Shown here piece after piece: positions 44,183 through 54,459 of a DNA stretch of 64,000 bases; within the stretch, counting starts at the first letter, position 1; the number at the start of each line of letters is the position of its first letter. The notes under the pieces were generated by a model, which was given only the letters and a program-made list of their open reading frames with translations, made no database searches and was not told the DNA's origin. The DNA comes from Pseudoroseomonas cervicalis ATCC 49957. GTDB lineage: Bacteria > Pseudomonadota > Alphaproteobacteria > Acetobacterales > Acetobacteraceae. The DNA lies in NCBI RefSeq assembly GCF_000164635.1, contig NZ_GG770777.1:599130-663129 (forward strand), given 5' to 3'. The position numbers and the translations under genes are program-made.

Positions 44183-45653
44183 GGGCAACCTCCTTGCCAT
44201 GGGAGGGGACCGGCAGCTCCGCGACCAGCCGCGTCCCCCGCGGTGTCGGCTCACGCGTGATACGGCCGCCCTGGCTGCGCGCCAGCCTGGCGGCGGTCCA
44301 GAGTCCGAGCCCGCCGCCGGAGGGCGGTAGACCCTCCGGGTCCGTGAGGAGGCTTTCGGCGTCGGCGGGGAGGCCCGTGCCGACATCGCTCACCTCGATG
44401 ACCGCGCCGCCCTGACTGAGCCCTTGCGCCCGGAAGCTGAGGACGCTTTTCGGGGGCGAGGCGGCGGCCGCGTTGAGGAGCAGGTTCAGCGCGATCTGCC
44501 GAGCCAGCGTCCGGTCAACACGCACGCCGCCCGGCAGGTCGTTGCGCCAGTCCAGGGTCAGGCCACGGCGCGACACCTCGTGGCGGATGAGCAGCCGCAG
44601 GTCCTCAAAGTCCTGGGCCGCGAGCGGTGCCTCGCCGGGCCCGGTCTTCCAGGATGACAGCCCTGCGCGGACGACCTTGCGGATGTCGTCCAAGCCCCGC
44701 CTGAGCAGGCCGACGGCCTCCTCCCGGATCTCCCGCCGGTCGCCGTACTCGGAGATGGTGTCCACGGCCGTCATCAGGCCACCGAGCGGGTTGTTCACCT
44801 CGTGGGCCATTGCCGCCGTCAGGCGCCCAAGCTGGGCGCGGCCCTCCTCCCGGGCCAGTCGCGCGGCCATGAGGTCCCGCTCCGCTATGGCGGCCACGGC
44901 GCCATTCCATGCGTTCACCAAGGCCAGATGCTCAGAGCCGGATCCCGCCTGCGCATCCAGTGGCTCAGGGCGACGCCCCATGGCGGCCTCGAGGAGCCGT
45001 TGGCGGAGCCGCTCGGTCGGTAGAAGGATACGCCGGACTAAAAGTGCGCCTGCGGCTGCGAAGAATGCCGCGATGCCGAGGTTAGCCAGGATCAGCGTTC
45101 TGACCACTGCGTTACGCTCTGCCAGGAGCGCACCAATATCCGCCTCCGCCACCAGGCGCCCGACGGGCACACCGCCCTCGAGAAGCACGCGCGCTACGAC
45201 CGCCCGCCCGAATTCCTCCTCTATGGCGGGCGAGCCAATGGCGGCCGCCTGATCCGCCAGGCGCGAGAGCGGCTCCGGCAGCGCGGCCCCGGTCCGCAGC
45301 ACCCGAGGGCTCGACGACGCCAAGACCGAACCGTCAGGCAGCACCAGCACCGAGATGGTGGGCCGGAGCGCCTCATACTGCCTGCTGGCGCGGTCCAGTG
45401 CGTCGAACGCCTCCCAGATGTCCGCCCGGACGGCCGCTGGCTGGACGGCCGTGGCCAGCCCATCCAGAAAAGCCGACCCCAGGGCCGCCAGGTGGCGCTC
45501 CTGGTCCGCCTTCAGGCGCGCCAGCACCGCCTGCCCGGTCAAGGTGGCCACACCAGCCACCAACGCGGCGACCGTCAGAGGCACGGTGAGCAGCAACGGC
45601 CAACGCCTCGGGTCCAGCCGCCGCCCAAGGCGCCATGATCCCTGCCTGCTCAT
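44172..45653 (-). CDS. aioS: Sensor histidine kinase AioS
   Basis: A 493-residue membrane kinase. A first hydrophobic segment (PLLLTVPLTVAALVAGVATL) and a second at about 188-208 (LILANLGIAAFFAAAGALLV) flank a periplasmic domain. The H-box is TAAMAHEVNNPLGGLMTAVD, with later NLLLNAAAASPP, VSDVGTGLP and GGGLGLWTAARLA. Its ATG overlaps the aioX stop (ATGA), so AioX, AioS and AioR are translationally linked. AioS is thought to read out AioX loaded with arsenite. Confidence 0.92.
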   Translation of the reverse strand: MSRQGSWRLGRRLDPRRWPLLLTVPLTVAALVAGVATLTGQAVLARLKADQERHLAALGSAFLDGLATAVQPAAVRADIWEAFDALDRASRQYEALRPTISVLVLPDGSVLASSSPRVLRTGAALPEPLSRLADQAAAIGSPAIEEEFGRAVVARVLLEGGVPVGRLVAEADIGALLAERNAVVRTLILANLGIAAFFAAAGALLVRRILLPTERLRQRLLEAAMGRRPEPLDAQAGSGSEHLALVNAWNGAVAAIAERDLMAARLAREEGRAQLGRLTAAMAHEVNNPLGGLMTAVDTISEYGDRREIREEAVGLLRRGLDDIRKVVRAGLSSWKTGPGEAPLAAQDFEDLRLLIRHEVSRRGLTLDWRNDLPGGVRVDRTLARQIALNLLLNAAAASPPKSVLSFRAQGLSQGGAVIEVSDVGTGLPADAESLLTDPEGLPPSGGGLGLWTAARLARSQGGRITREPTPRGTRLVAELPVPSHGKEVAHAS

Positions 45654-46513
45654 GCCCGCCTCTCGAGGTCGTCGGACATCGCGCGGATGCCTTCGTAGAG
45701 GCCGGGATTACCGGGGACGAAGCCGTCGAGGCGAAGTGCGCGGAGTATCTCCGAGCCAGTGGCCGAGTCCGCCATGTTCAGCAGGGTCGCCTCAATGCCG
45801 CGCACCGCTGTGCTCTGCCGTGCCCCGGTGAGGCAGCAGACCGGCGGGAAGCCTTGCCATTCTGAGCGGGCGACGACGTCGGTCGTTGAGGTGAGCATAG
45901 GCTCCGTCTCGGCCATGGTCTCCCAGACATAGCCGTCGACGGACCCGCTTTCCGCCAAGCCGCTGCTTACGGCCCGGACCACGTTCCGGTGGCCGTAGGT
46001 GAAGAAGGTGGCGCGGAAGAACGCCCCCGGGGACTGGTGCTGGCCCGCGAGCAGCCAGCGGGTCGTCAGGCAGCCGGAGTTGCTGTCGGGGTCGGAGAAG
46101 GCATGGGTACCTCCCCGCAGGTCAGCAAGCGACCGCACCCGCAGGCTGGCGTCGGCGATGAGGTACGACTGGTAGAGCGGGCGCCCGCGATGGACAGGCA
46201 CGGCAAGCACCGACAGGCGGTCGGCGTGCCGGACATAGGGAAAGCCGCAGATCCAGGCGGCGTCGAGTTGCCCGGCAAGCAGGAGGCCGACGACCTCCTG
46301 ATAGGTTCGCCGCTTCACAAGCTCCACCGGGGTGCCAAGCGCCGCCTGCATGTGGTCGGACAACGCCCGCAGAAGGGCGAGGTCTGATTCAAGGAACACA
46401 GGGGTAAGGCCGAAGCGGACCGGCGCCCTTCCGGCAGCGCGGGCCGCACCCCCGGCGCCGATGGCTGCGGCCGCCAGGACGGCCCTGCGGCCCAGCAGGC
46501 GGTGTGACACCAT
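45650..46513 (-). CDS. aioX: Periplasmic arsenite-binding protein AioX
   Basis: A 287-residue periplasmic binding protein of the PhnD/phosphonate-binding fold, with a Tat-like N-terminus (GRRAVLAAAAIGAGGAARAAG). AioX proteins bind arsenite through a conserved cysteine; cysteines in AWICGFPYV and DSNSGCLTT are candidates here. The ATG at 46513 is preceded by GGAGG at 8 nt; starting at 46552 would add a poor leader. It is the first gene of aioXSR. Confidence 0.9.
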   Translation of the reverse strand: MVSHRLLGRRAVLAAAAIGAGGAARAAGRAPVRFGLTPVFLESDLALLRALSDHMQAALGTPVELVKRRTYQEVVGLLLAGQLDAAWICGFPYVRHADRLSVLAVPVHRGRPLYQSYLIADASLRVRSLADLRGGTHAFSDPDSNSGCLTTRWLLAGQHQSPGAFFRATFFTYGHRNVVRAVSSGLAESGSVDGYVWETMAETEPMLTSTTDVVARSEWQGFPPVCCLTGARQSTAVRGIEATLLNMADSATGSEILRALRLDGFVPGNPGLYEGIRAMSDDLERRA

Positions 46514-46609
46514 TCGCACGCCCTCCCGGACCCCGTTCTTGAGGGTCTTCAACTAGGGTCGTATTCGGCTCTCCCATTCCGCCTTTGTCACGACAAATGC
46601 TCGGAACCT

Positions 46610-47836
46610 TCACACCGCAGCTGGCTGCGGCTGCCTTCCCGTCGGCAGTATGAACGTCAGGAGGACGCAGGCGACGAGCATGGCGGCAGAGCCCCACAGG
46701 CACCCTTCTAGCCCGGCGTACTGGGTCAGGATGCCCGAGAGCAGGATGCCGCCCAGTCGCCCGGCCGCATTGGCGGCGTAGTAGAAGCCGACGTCCTCTG
46801 CCGCCTTCTCGGACCCGGCGTAGGCCAGAATGAGGTAGGAGTGCAGGGAGGAGTTGACGGCGAAGGCGAAGCCGAAGACGGCCAGCCCGGCGACCACCAG
46901 CAGGTCGGGGCGGCCAATCGAGCCCATCGCCAGTGCGATGCCGAGCAGGACGGGGATAGCCGCAAGCACCATCCCCCAGAGCCGCGCCTCCGGCACCTCG
47001 CGCGACAGGCCGTCGGGGCTGCGGCGCACCACCTGCGGCGCCAGGGCCTGCACCGCGCCGTAGCCGATCGTCCAGGCGGCCAGGAAGGTCGAGACGCCGA
47101 CGTAATTCCAGCCCTGGCTGTACAGGAAGACGGGCAGGCCGACGACGAACCAGACGTCGCGCGAGCCGAACATGAACACCCGGGCGCCCGCCAGCAAGTT
47201 GACGCCCCGGTTCTTGGCGAAGAGTTCCTTGAAGCTCTTGGATGACTTGGCCTTGCCCAGCTCGCGGGGAAGCGACAGCAGCACGCCCCCCAGTGCCACC
47301 GCCAGCAACGCCACCAGCGCCCAGAGAGCCAGACGGAAGCCGACGGCCTGGAGCAGGAAGCCCCCGAGGAAAAAGCCGAAGCCTTTCATGGCGTTCTTGG
47401 AGCCGGTGAACCAGGCGACCCACCGGAAGAGCTGCCCGGCGCCCTGCTGCGACGAAGCCTTGATCGCCGACTTCGAGGCCGTCTTGGTCAGGTCCTTGGC
47501 CACGCCCGAGATGCCCTGGGCGCAGACCACCCAGGCGACCGAGGCGGCGGCGCTCCAGGCCGGGTCGAGCGCCGACAGCATGAGCAGGCCGCCGATCTGC
47601 AGCGTCAGCCCGATCGCCAGCATGCGCGGGATGCCGAATTTTGCGGCCAGCCACCCGCCGCCGAGGTTGGCGAAGATGCCCGCCGCCTCGTAGAGCAGGA
47701 ACAGGAAGGCCAGGGTGAACGGGGTGTAGCCGAGCTGGTAGAAGTGCAGCAGCACCAGCATCCGCAACGCGCCATCGGTGAGCGTGAAGCCCCAGTAGGC
47801 GCCGGTCACGATGAGATAGTTGCGGACAGCGGACAT
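46610..47836 (-). CDS. arsJ: Organoarsenical efflux permease ArsJ
   Basis: A 408-residue MFS protein that exports 1-arseno-3-phosphoglycerate. Landmarks are NYLIVTGAYWGFTLTDGALRMLVLLHFYQLGYTPF, GVAKDLTKTASKSAIKA and FGSRDVWFVVGLPVFL. Its ATG overlaps the GAPDH stop (TGATG), so the two proteins are translated together, which fits product handover from enzyme to exporter. Confidence 0.93.
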   Translation of the reverse strand: MSAVRNYLIVTGAYWGFTLTDGALRMLVLLHFYQLGYTPFTLAFLFLLYEAAGIFANLGGGWLAAKFGIPRMLAIGLTLQIGGLLMLSALDPAWSAAASVAWVVCAQGISGVAKDLTKTASKSAIKASSQQGAGQLFRWVAWFTGSKNAMKGFGFFLGGFLLQAVGFRLALWALVALLAVALGGVLLSLPRELGKAKSSKSFKELFAKNRGVNLLAGARVFMFGSRDVWFVVGLPVFLYSQGWNYVGVSTFLAAWTIGYGAVQALAPQVVRRSPDGLSREVPEARLWGMVLAAIPVLLGIALAMGSIGRPDLLVVAGLAVFGFAFAVNSSLHSYLILAYAGSEKAAEDVGFYYAANAAGRLGGILLSGILTQYAGLEGCLWGSAAMLVACVLLTFILPTGRQPQPAAV

Positions 47837-48885
47837 CAGGCGCCTCGCTCCCGCACGATGCAGGCGAGGTCCACCATCCGGCAGGCATAGCCCATCTCGT
47901 TGTCGTACCAGGCATAGACCTTCAGCATGGTGCCGTCGGTCACCAGGGTGCTGGGCGCATCGACGATGGCGCTGCGGGTGTCGTTGGCGTAGTCGGCCGA
48001 GACCAGCGGACGCTCCTCGTAGCCGAGAATCCCGGCGAGAGACCCCGCGGCGGCGTCGCGGAACAGGGCGTTCACCTCCTCGGCCGTGGTCTCGCGCCGC
48101 AGCTCGAGGACGGCGTCCGTGAGCGAGGCGTTCAGCACCGGCGCCCGCACGGCGTGGCCGTTCAGCCGCCCCCTCAGTTCCGGGTAGATGAGCGCGATGG
48201 CGGTGGCACTGCCGGTCGTGGTCGGCTGGAGGGACAGCATGGCCGACCGCGCCCGCCGCAGATCCTTGTGCGGCGCGTCCACCACGACGTTGGTGTTCGT
48301 CGGGTCGTGGATCGTGGTGATCTGGCCGTGGCGGATGCCGATGGCCTCGTGGACCACCTTCACCACCGGCGCCAGGCAGTTCGTCGTGCAGGACGCCGCC
48401 GTCAGCAGGCGGTGCCGCGCCGGGTCGTACTCGTGGTCGTTGACGCCCACCACGATGTTCAGGGCCGCCGCCGCAGAGTCCTTCACCGGCGCCGCCACGA
48501 TGACGCGTTTCACGCCGCGGTCGAAGTAAGCCTGGAACTGCTCCTGCTTCAGGAACTTGCCCGTGCATTCCAGGACGACGTCGCAGCCGAGGTCGCCCCA
48601 GGGGACGTCACCCGGTGCTGCGGCGGCGCTGAAGCCGACGCGCCGGTCGCCCAGGCGCAGCGCCTCGCCGCCCTCCGCCGCAATCCGCTCGCGCCACCGG
48701 CCGTGGATGGTGTCGAACTCCAGCAGGTGCGCCGTGGCCTCGACTCCACCCTTAAGCTCGTTGACGTGGACGATGTCCAGCCGGTTGCCTGCGCGCGGGT
48801 CGTCTGCCTCGCGGTGGACGCCGCCCAGGGCGGCGCGGAAGGCCAGGCGGCCGATGCGGCCCATGCCGTTGATCCCGACGCGCAT
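47836..48885 (-). CDS. ArsJ-associated glyceraldehyde-3-phosphate dehydrogenase
   Basis: A 349-residue GAPDH specialised for arsenate detoxification, forming 1-arseno-3-phosphoglycerate for ArsJ. The NAD fold starts [19 protein letters not shown], the catalytic Cys is in [17 protein letters not shown], and [17 protein letters not shown] and [15 protein letters not shown] follow. Position between the ArsR-ArsC fusion and arsJ is the standard one for this specialised copy. It starts directly after the fusion gene. Confidence 0.93.
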   Translation of the reverse strand: MRVGINGMGRIGRLAFRAALGGVHREADDPRAGNRLDIVHVNELKGGVEATAHLLEFDTIHGRWRERIAAEGGEALRLGDRRVGFSAAAAPGDVPWGDLGCDVVLECTGKFLKQEQFQAYFDRGVKRVIVAAPVKDSAAAALNIVVGVNDHEYDPARHRLLTAASCTTNCLAPVVKVVHEAIGIRHGQITTIHDPTNTNVVVDAPHKDLRRARSAMLSLQPTTTGSATAIALIYPELRGRLNGHAVRAPVLNASLTDAVLELRRETTAEEVNALFRDAAAGSLAGILGYEERPLVSADYANDTRSAIVDAPSTLVTDGTMLKVYAWYDNEMGYACRMVDLACIVRERGA

Positions 48886-48886
48886 G

Positions 48887-49747
48887 TCAGTGCTCCCTGG
48901 CTACGGTCAGAGGGGCCCCGCGGAGGTCGTCCAGCCGGTGCCGGAGCGACATGCGATCAAGAGCCTCCATCTTGAGGCTGGTGAAGATGCCAAGGCGGCG
49001 GAACAGGCTGGCGTAGAGTTCGTTCAGCATCAGGGCGCGCTCATGGGAGCCTGCCTCGAACTTCCCGGGCCCCGGGAGCGGCCACGAGGCCGTAATGGCC
49101 TGGCCACCGAAATCCGGGCAGCGCTGGCCTTCCAGCTCGTCGCAGAGCGTAATGACGAAGTCCATCCGGGGCGCATCGGGCTTCTGGAACTCCCGGTACG
49201 ACTTGCTCCGGACGCTTGAGACGTCGTGCCCGAGGCTTTCCAGCTTCTCCAGCACCTCGGGCATCGGCCTCGGCGCCGGGTCCGAGCCTGCCGAATAGGC
49301 CCGGAAGCGATCGCCGCCGAGCTTGTTCAGGATGGCCTCGGCCATCAGCGAGCGGGCGGAGTTGCGCGTGCACAGGAAGAGGACGTTGAAGGCCGGGGTC
49401 ATAGGTCCGTTCTCCGAAGGGCTGGCGGGCCAGGCCCGCATCAGGTCTCCGCAAAGTTCAGGGCGTCCGCCGCAGCAGTCCTGCGACAGGAAGGTGACCA
49501 GATGGCGCAGGCGCTCGATCTGCGCGGCGTAGATCAGGCTGCGGCCCTGCCGGGTGGGGCGGACGAGCCCGACCTGCTCCAGGGCGCGCAGGTGGAAGGA
49601 CAGGGTCGACGGGACGATACCGAGGGCCACCCCGATGGCGCCCGCCGACATGCCGGTCGGCCCCGCCTCCAGAAGAGTTCGGAGAAGGTCCAGGCGGGAC
49701 GCCTGGCCCAGGGCGGCGAAGACGGCAGCAGCATCGTTCTGTTCCAT
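48887..49747 (-). CDS. ArsR repressor fused to LMW-phosphatase-type arsenate reductase
   Basis: A 286-residue natural fusion. Residues 1-105 form an ArsR winged helix with C91-C92 and C99 ([10 protein letters not shown]), at the same positions as in the ArsR at 22476. Residues 117-286 form a low-molecular-weight tyrosine-phosphatase-like Ars[20 protein letters not shown] with the CX5R loop at C126-R132, then [17 protein letters not shown] and the Asp-Pro-like [12 protein letters not shown] single protein could therefore sense arsenite and make it. It is the first gene before GAPDH and arsJ. The upstream spacer has an AT-rich ArsR half-site but no full dyad. Confidence 0.93.
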   Translation of the reverse strand: MEQNDAAAVFAALGQASRLDLLRTLLEAGPTGMSAGAIGVALGIVPSTLSFHLRALEQVGLVRPTRQGRSLIYAAQIERLRHLVTFLSQDCCGGRPELCGDLMRAWPASPSENGPMTPAFNVLFLCTRNSARSLMAEAILNKLGGDRFRAYSAGSDPAPRPMPEVLEKLESLGHDVSSVRSKSYREFQKPDAPRMDFVITLCDELEGQRCPDFGGQAITASWPLPGPGKFEAGSHERALMLNELYASLFRRLGIFTSLKMEALDRMSLRHRLDDLRGAPLTVAREH

Positions 49748-49794
49748 GCTTCCATCTTAATCGAAATATTTGCCTGTGTCGTCTGGCGCCGCGC

Positions 49795-50616
49795 TTAGGT
49801 GATGGCTTTCCGAACTCGAGCACTGACCCACTCGCTGACCACCACGGTCGCCAGGATGAGCAGAAGGATGACGCTGACTTGCGGCCAGGCGAGGGTCGCC
49901 ACCGAAGCTTCCAGTTGAAGGCCGATGCCACCAGCTCCGACCAGACCGAGCACGGTGGCCTCACGGATGTTGATGTCCCAGCGGAAGACCCCGATGCCCG
50001 CGATGGCGGGTGCCACCTGGGGCAGGATTCCCCAGCTCAGGACCTGGGCGCGGGTGGCGCCTGTGGCTTCCGCGGCCTCGACCTGGACCGGGTCGATTTC
50101 CTCGATGGCTTCGTAGAGCAGCTTGCCGATGAAGCCGACGGAGCGCAGCGCGATGGCCAGGGTGCCCGCCAGCGGCCCAGGGCCGATGATGACCACCAGG
50201 ACCAGCGCCCAGATCAGGCTGTTGATTGACCGACTGGCGACGATGACGAACAAGGCCAACGGCCGGACGAGCAGGACACTGGGGGTAGTGTTGCGTGCCG
50301 CAAGCACGGCCACGGGGATGCCGAGGATGACGGCCAGCAGGGTCCCCAGCGTGGCCATGTTGACGGTGTCCCAGAGCGGCTTCCACAGCACGCTGGAGTA
50401 ACTCCAGCGGGGCGGCACGGCGCGAGAGAGCAGGTCGGCGCCCTGCTGGGGCGCGTCCCAGACGAAATTCCAGATGGTCGCGTCCGAGATCTGCCGGAAC
50501 GAGAGGACCGTCGCCAGCACGATGGTGAGCCATGCGCCCCAAGCCAGCAGATCACCCATCGGTGTCCGCCGACGCCACACCACATCCTGCGTCCGGGCTT
50601 CGGTGTTGGCACTCAT
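49795..50616 (-). CDS. phnE: Phosphonate/phosphite-type ABC permease (second)
   Basis: A 273-residue permease with six hydrophobic segments and the PhnE EAA-loop stretch EAAEATGATRAQVLSWGILPQVAPAIAG. Start ATG at 50616 overlaps the preceding permease stop (TGATG). It is a paralogue of the neighbour at 50616-51443. In arsenic islands this cassette occurs near aio and pst genes. Whether it imports phosphate, phosphonate or phosphite is not decidable from sequence. Confidence 0.85.
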   Translation of the reverse strand: MSANTEARTQDVVWRRRTPMGDLLAWGAWLTIVLATVLSFRQISDATIWNFVWDAPQQGADLLSRAVPPRWSYSSVLWKPLWDTVNMATLGTLLAVILGIPVAVLAARNTTPSVLLVRPLALFVIVASRSINSLIWALVLVVIIGPGPLAGTLAIALRSVGFIGKLLYEAIEEIDPVQVEAAEATGATRAQVLSWGILPQVAPAIAGIGVFRWDINIREATVLGLVGAGGIGLQLEASVATLAWPQVSVILLLILATVVVSEWVSARVRKAIT

Positions 50617-51443
50617 CAGAGGGCGGCCCTGCGGATGACACCGCTGGCATACTCGCACGCCATGACGATGAGGATGATGAGCAGAAGGATGGCGGCCGCC
50701 GTGTCGAACTCGTAGCGATCCAGCGACGTGTTCAGGGTCGCCCCGATCCCGCCTGCGCCGACGATGCCGAGGACGGCCGACTCCCTGAAGTTGATGTCGA
50801 CGCGGTACAGCGAGAGGCCCAGGAGCCGTGGCTTGACCTGTGGCAGAATGCCCCAAGTCAATCCTTGCAGCCATGAGCCTCCGGTCGCCCGCACCGCCTC
50901 AAGCTGTGCCGGATCCGTGGCCTCGATGTCTTCGGCCATGAGCTTGCCCACGAAGCCGATGGTGGCGAAGGCGAGCGTCAGCGTGCCCGCCAGCGGGCCG
51001 AAGCCGAACATCGCGACGAACAGGATGGCGATGAGCACCTCCTGAAAGGTGCGGCTAACCACAAGGACCGCCCTGCAGAGAAGGTAAACCGGGCGCGGTG
51101 CCAGATTGCGCGCGGCTCCCACGGCCACCGGCACCGACAGCACAAGGCCGAGCACCGTGGAGACGACGGTCATCGTCACGCTCTCCAGCAGCCCCTCGGC
51201 GATGTCATCCCATTTCGAGACGAAATCAGGGGGCACGAAGGCCGCCAGGAAGCGCGCCCCGCGCTGCCATCCCTCGGCCGCCCGGGCCCAGTTGATCTCC
51301 ATGGTCATCAAGGCGGCCACGAGCCAGGCCAGGCTGCCCAGCAGCAGGGCCCAGCGCAGCGCCCAGCTGCCGATGAGAGGCGGCGGGCGCCAGGCGGCGG
51401 CCTGCGCCGAGTAGGGGCTCGCCAAGGGCCGGGCGACGGTCAT
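50616..51443 (-). CDS. phnE: Phosphonate/phosphite-type ABC permease (first)
   Basis: A 275-residue six-segment permease. The loop [28 protein letters not shown] matches PhnE, and [23 protein letters not shown] is the C-terminal family signature. Its start overlaps the end of the ATPase gene (ATGA). It likely pairs with the second permease to form the transmembrane channel. Confidence 0.87.
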   Translation of the reverse strand: MTVARPLASPYSAQAAAWRPPPLIGSWALRWALLLGSLAWLVAALMTMEINWARAAEGWQRGARFLAAFVPPDFVSKWDDIAEGLLESVTMTVVSTVLGLVLSVPVAVGAARNLAPRPVYLLCRAVLVVSRTFQEVLIAILFVAMFGFGPLAGTLTLAFATIGFVGKLMAEDIEATDPAQLEAVRATGGSWLQGLTWGILPQVKPRLLGLSLYRVDINFRESAVLGIVGAGGIGATLNTSLDRYEFDTAAAILLLIILIVMACEYASGVIRRAAL

Positions 51444-52303
51444 GCAAGCCCCGCGAGACGCTCGACGTCCGGGACCGCGGAGCGGCGCTCCTCCTCCTCG
51501 TCCGTGGCCTTGCCCTGGCCCAGCGTGGCCGACCAGTCCTCGTCGCCGTAGATCGCGGTCAGGGCGGCGGCGTCCAGGCTGTCGGGCGGGCCGTCGAAGA
51601 CAATGGCGCCCGCGCGCAGGCCGACGATGCGCTGCGCGAACTGCCGCGCCAGGGCCACGTCGTGGATGTTGATGATGGCCGCCAGACCCCGTTCGGTGCA
51701 GAGCTCGAGGATAAGCCGCATGATCTGGCGGCTGGTCTTGGGGTCCAGGCTGGCGGTGGGTTCGTCCACCAGCAGGAGTTCCGGGCGCTGCATCAGGGCG
51801 CGCACGATGCCCACGCGCTGGCGCTGGCCGCCGGACAGTGCGTCCGCCCGCTTGTTCGCCATCTCCTTGAGGCCGACCCGGTCGAGCAGCGCGAAGGCTT
51901 CCGCAACGTCGGCCTGGGGAAAGCGGCGAAACCAGGAACGCCAGAAGCCGGTGTAGCCAAGGCGGCCGGAGAGCGCGTTCTCCATCACGGTCAGCCGCTC
52001 GATGAGCGCGTATTCCTGGAAGATCATGCCCATGCGCCTGCGCTCCCGGCGCAGCGCCGTGCTGCCGAGGCCCGTCACTTCGGCACCATCCAGGCGGACC
52101 GAGCCGGATGTCGGCTGCACGAGCCGGTTGACGCAGCGGATCAGGGTGGACTTCCCGGCCCCCGAGGGGCCGATGAGGGCCACCACCTCTCCGCGGCCGA
52201 TCCGGAGATCCACGTTCCGAAGGGCGAGGTCGCCCGTGGGGTAGCGCTTGACCAGGCGCGCCACCTCCAGGACGGCCGAGGGCAGGATTCCCGACTCACT
52301 CAT
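51440..52303 (-). CDS. phnC: Phosphonate-type ABC transporter ATPase
   Basis: A 287-residue ATP-binding subunit. Walker A is [20 protein letters not shown], the signature motif is [19 protein letters not shown], and Walker B is [12 protein letters not shown], with H-loop INIHDVALA. The ATG at 52303 is used here; a GTG at 52312, directly after the upstream stop, would add 3 residues. It energises the two PhnE-type permeases. Confidence 0.9.
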   Translation of the reverse strand: MSESGILPSAVLEVARLVKRYPTGDLALRNVDLRIGRGEVVALIGPSGAGKSTLIRCVNRLVQPTSGSVRLDGAEVTGLGSTALRRERRRMGMIFQEYALIERLTVMENALSGRLGYTGFWRSWFRRFPQADVAEAFALLDRVGLKEMANKRADALSGGQRQRVGIVRALMQRPELLLVDEPTASLDPKTSRQIMRLILELCTERGLAAIINIHDVALARQFAQRIVGLRAGAIVFDGPPDSLDAAALTAIYGDEDWSATLGQGKATDEEEERRSAVPDVERLAGLA

Positions 52304-52312
52304 TTCCGACAC

Positions 52313-53284
52313 TCAGCGGCAGGCGTAGGAAACGTTGGTGGCCTGGTCGATCTGCCGGATAACACTCCATTGCTCGCTGTAGGTGATCGGGATGAACTTC
52401 TCCTGCGGCGGCTCGGACTTGCCAAACTCCTCAAGCAGCGCGGAGCCTTCCCAGTTGAAGGAGAAGAAGGCCGCCCGGATCTTCTCGGCCAGCTCGGGCT
52501 TCAGGTTGTGGGCGATGCCATAGGCCGTGGTCGGGAAGCTGTCGCTCTTGTAGATGGTGCGGATGCGGGCACCATCGACCGTGCCGCGGGCGATCATCCG
52601 GCGCATGACGCTGTTGGCAACGGCCGCGGCCTCGTAGTCCCGGTTCGCCACCCCGATGACCGAGTTGTCGTGGCGGCCCGAGAAGTTGGAGCGGTAGTCG
52701 GTACCCTCACGCAGGTTGAACTGGCCCTGCAACAGGGCGACCGGCGCCTTGTAGCCGGAGTTCGACGTCTGCTGAGAGAAGGTCAGGGTGCGGCCGCGCA
52801 GATCCTCAAGCTTCTGGATGGGGCTGTCGGAGGGCACGATGACCTCCATCTCGTAACCGAACTCGCCGGACTTGGAGGCCATCATGGCGAAGGGCACGAA
52901 GCCGGAGCAGTTGACCGCCAGGGGAGTGGATCCGGTGTTGAACCCGGCGACGTGCAGGCGCCCGGCGCGCATCGCCTCGATCTGAGCGGCGTTGTTCTGC
53001 ACGGCGAAGAACTGGACCCGCTTGCCCGTTTCCTTGGCCAGGTGCACCAGGAAGCCGTCCCAGACCTTGCGGTAGACAGCAGGGTCCTCCACCGGCGTGT
53101 AGGCGAAGATCAACGTGGACGGGTCCACCTGCTGTCTGGTGTCCTGCGGCGTGTCTGCGACCATGTCACCGCCGCGGTCCGTGTACCGGCCGTCCAGGGA
53201 GGTCGCCGCGGGTGCCTGCTGCGCGGCCACCGGCGAGGCGGCGAGGCTTGCCAGAGCCAGAAGCGACGTGCGTCTGCTGATCAT
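52313..53284 (-). CDS. phnD: Phosphonate/phosphite-type periplasmic binding protein
   Basis: A 323-residue PhnD-like binding protein with signal peptide (RRTSLLALASLAASPVAAQ). Family sequence includes FAYTPVEDPAVYRKVWDGF, VNCSGFVPFAMMASK and LTFSQQTSNSGYKAP. The ATG at 53284 has GGAG 8 nt upstream; ATG at 53302 lacks one. It follows pstS by 27 nt. Ligand could be phosphate, phosphite or phosphonate. Confidence 0.88.
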   Translation of the reverse strand: MISRRTSLLALASLAASPVAAQQAPAATSLDGRYTDRGGDMVADTPQDTRQQVDPSTLIFAYTPVEDPAVYRKVWDGFLVHLAKETGKRVQFFAVQNNAAQIEAMRAGRLHVAGFNTGSTPLAVNCSGFVPFAMMASKSGEFGYEMEVIVPSDSPIQKLEDLRGRTLTFSQQTSNSGYKAPVALLQGQFNLREGTDYRSNFSGRHDNSVIGVANRDYEAAAVANSVMRRMIARGTVDGARIRTIYKSDSFPTTAYGIAHNLKPELAEKIRAAFFSFNWEGSALLEEFGKSEPPQEKFIPITYSEQWSVIRQIDQATNVSYACR

Positions 53285-53311
53285 AGGCCAGTCTCCTGTC
53301 ATCGAAGAAAT

Positions 53312-54436
53312 TCAACCGTTCGGCCGACGGGTCATGACGGCACGCTCGCGCACCGCATCTTGGATCGCGCGAAGCCGGTCCGCTGGTGGCGGCACCAGCC
53401 CGATGCGGGCCAGGTAGCCGTCCTGACCCAGGGCCCGGTCGGACACGTACTCGGCCAGGAACTCCTTGAGGCCGGGCACTCGGTCGATGTTCGGCCGCTT
53501 CACGTAGAGGAAGAGCGGGCGGGAGAGGGGGTAGCGGCCGGAGGAGATGGTCTCGGCGGTGTCGTCGATCCCGCCGACCATGGAGCCCTCGATACGATCT
53601 CGGGCGGCTTCCAGGAAGCTGAAGCCAAAGATGCCTAACGTGCCGTCGGCGCCGTCCGCGATCTTGGCGACGATGGCCTGATCGTCCTCCCCGGCATCGG
53701 TCCAGCGACCGTCCTCGCGCACGCTCGTGCATACCCGACTCCGCTCGGCGGCGTCGGCAATGGCTTGCACCTCCGGCGCCGCTTGGCACCCCGCCATCAT
53801 CGCGAGCTCGGTGAAGCTGTCGCGCGTGCCCGAGGTCGGTGGCGGGCCGATGACGCGGATGGGCCAGTCCGGCAGGTCCGGGGAGATCTGGCGCCAGGAG
53901 GTGTACGGGTTCGGCACGAGGCGCCCGTCCCTCGGCACCTCCTTGGCCACTCCGAGCCAGAGCTGGGCCAGCGTGAAGTTCGGCGAGGCGAGACCCTTCC
54001 GGTGAGCGACGACGATGCCGTCGAAGCCGATGGGGATCTCCATGATCTCGTTGATACCGTTCCTCAGGCACAGCGTGAACTCGCCCGAGGTGATGCGGCG
54101 CGAGGCGTCCTGCACGTCCGGGCTGCCGAGGCCGTTGCTGCGGCAGAACTGGGCGAAACCGTGCACCGTGCCTGTGCTGGCCACCCGGACCCGCTCCCCG
54201 CCCGCTGCCTTACCGACCGCCTCTGCGACGGCCCGGCTGAACGGAGCCACCGTGGAGCTGCCGGTGACCTGAGTGACCTCTCGGGTCTGGGCCTGCGCGG
54301 ACGCGGCCACCCCGAGGAAAGCCGCCGCGGTCCCCACCAGCGCGAGCAGCCTACCCGCCCGCGGCACCAGGGCCCCTGCCCGGTTCGGCTTCGTGGTCCC
54401 GGCCGCTGTGGCGCCGGACGTCGGCTTCGACGACAT
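53312..54436 (-). CDS. pstS: PstS-like phosphate-binding protein
   Basis: A 374-residue periplasmic binding protein of the PstS/SphX family. A cleavable signal (LLALVGTAAAFLGVAASAQAQ) precedes VTGSSTVAPFSRAVAEAVG, the phosphate-binding loop. DASRRI and the central GTRDSFTELAM are also typical. It is the first gene of the pstS-phnDCE cassette and lies 23 nt downstream of a perfect ArsR-type dyad, so it is probably repressed until arsenite appears. Such a protein could improve phosphate selectivity over arsenate. Confidence 0.9.
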   Translation of the reverse strand: MSSKPTSGATAAGTTKPNRAGALVPRAGRLLALVGTAAAFLGVAASAQAQTREVTQVTGSSTVAPFSRAVAEAVGKAAGGERVRVASTGTVHGFAQFCRSNGLGSPDVQDASRRITSGEFTLCLRNGINEIMEIPIGFDGIVVAHRKGLASPNFTLAQLWLGVAKEVPRDGRLVPNPYTSWRQISPDLPDWPIRVIGPPPTSGTRDSFTELAMMAGCQAAPEVQAIADAAERSRVCTSVREDGRWTDAGEDDQAIVAKIADGADGTLGIFGFSFLEAARDRIEGSMVGGIDDTAETISSGRYPLSRPLFLYVKRPNIDRVPGLKEFLAEYVSDRALGQDGYLARIGLVPPPADRLRAIQDAVRERAVMTRRPNG

Positions 54437-54459
54437 CGCCGTGAACTCCTGCTTCGCGC

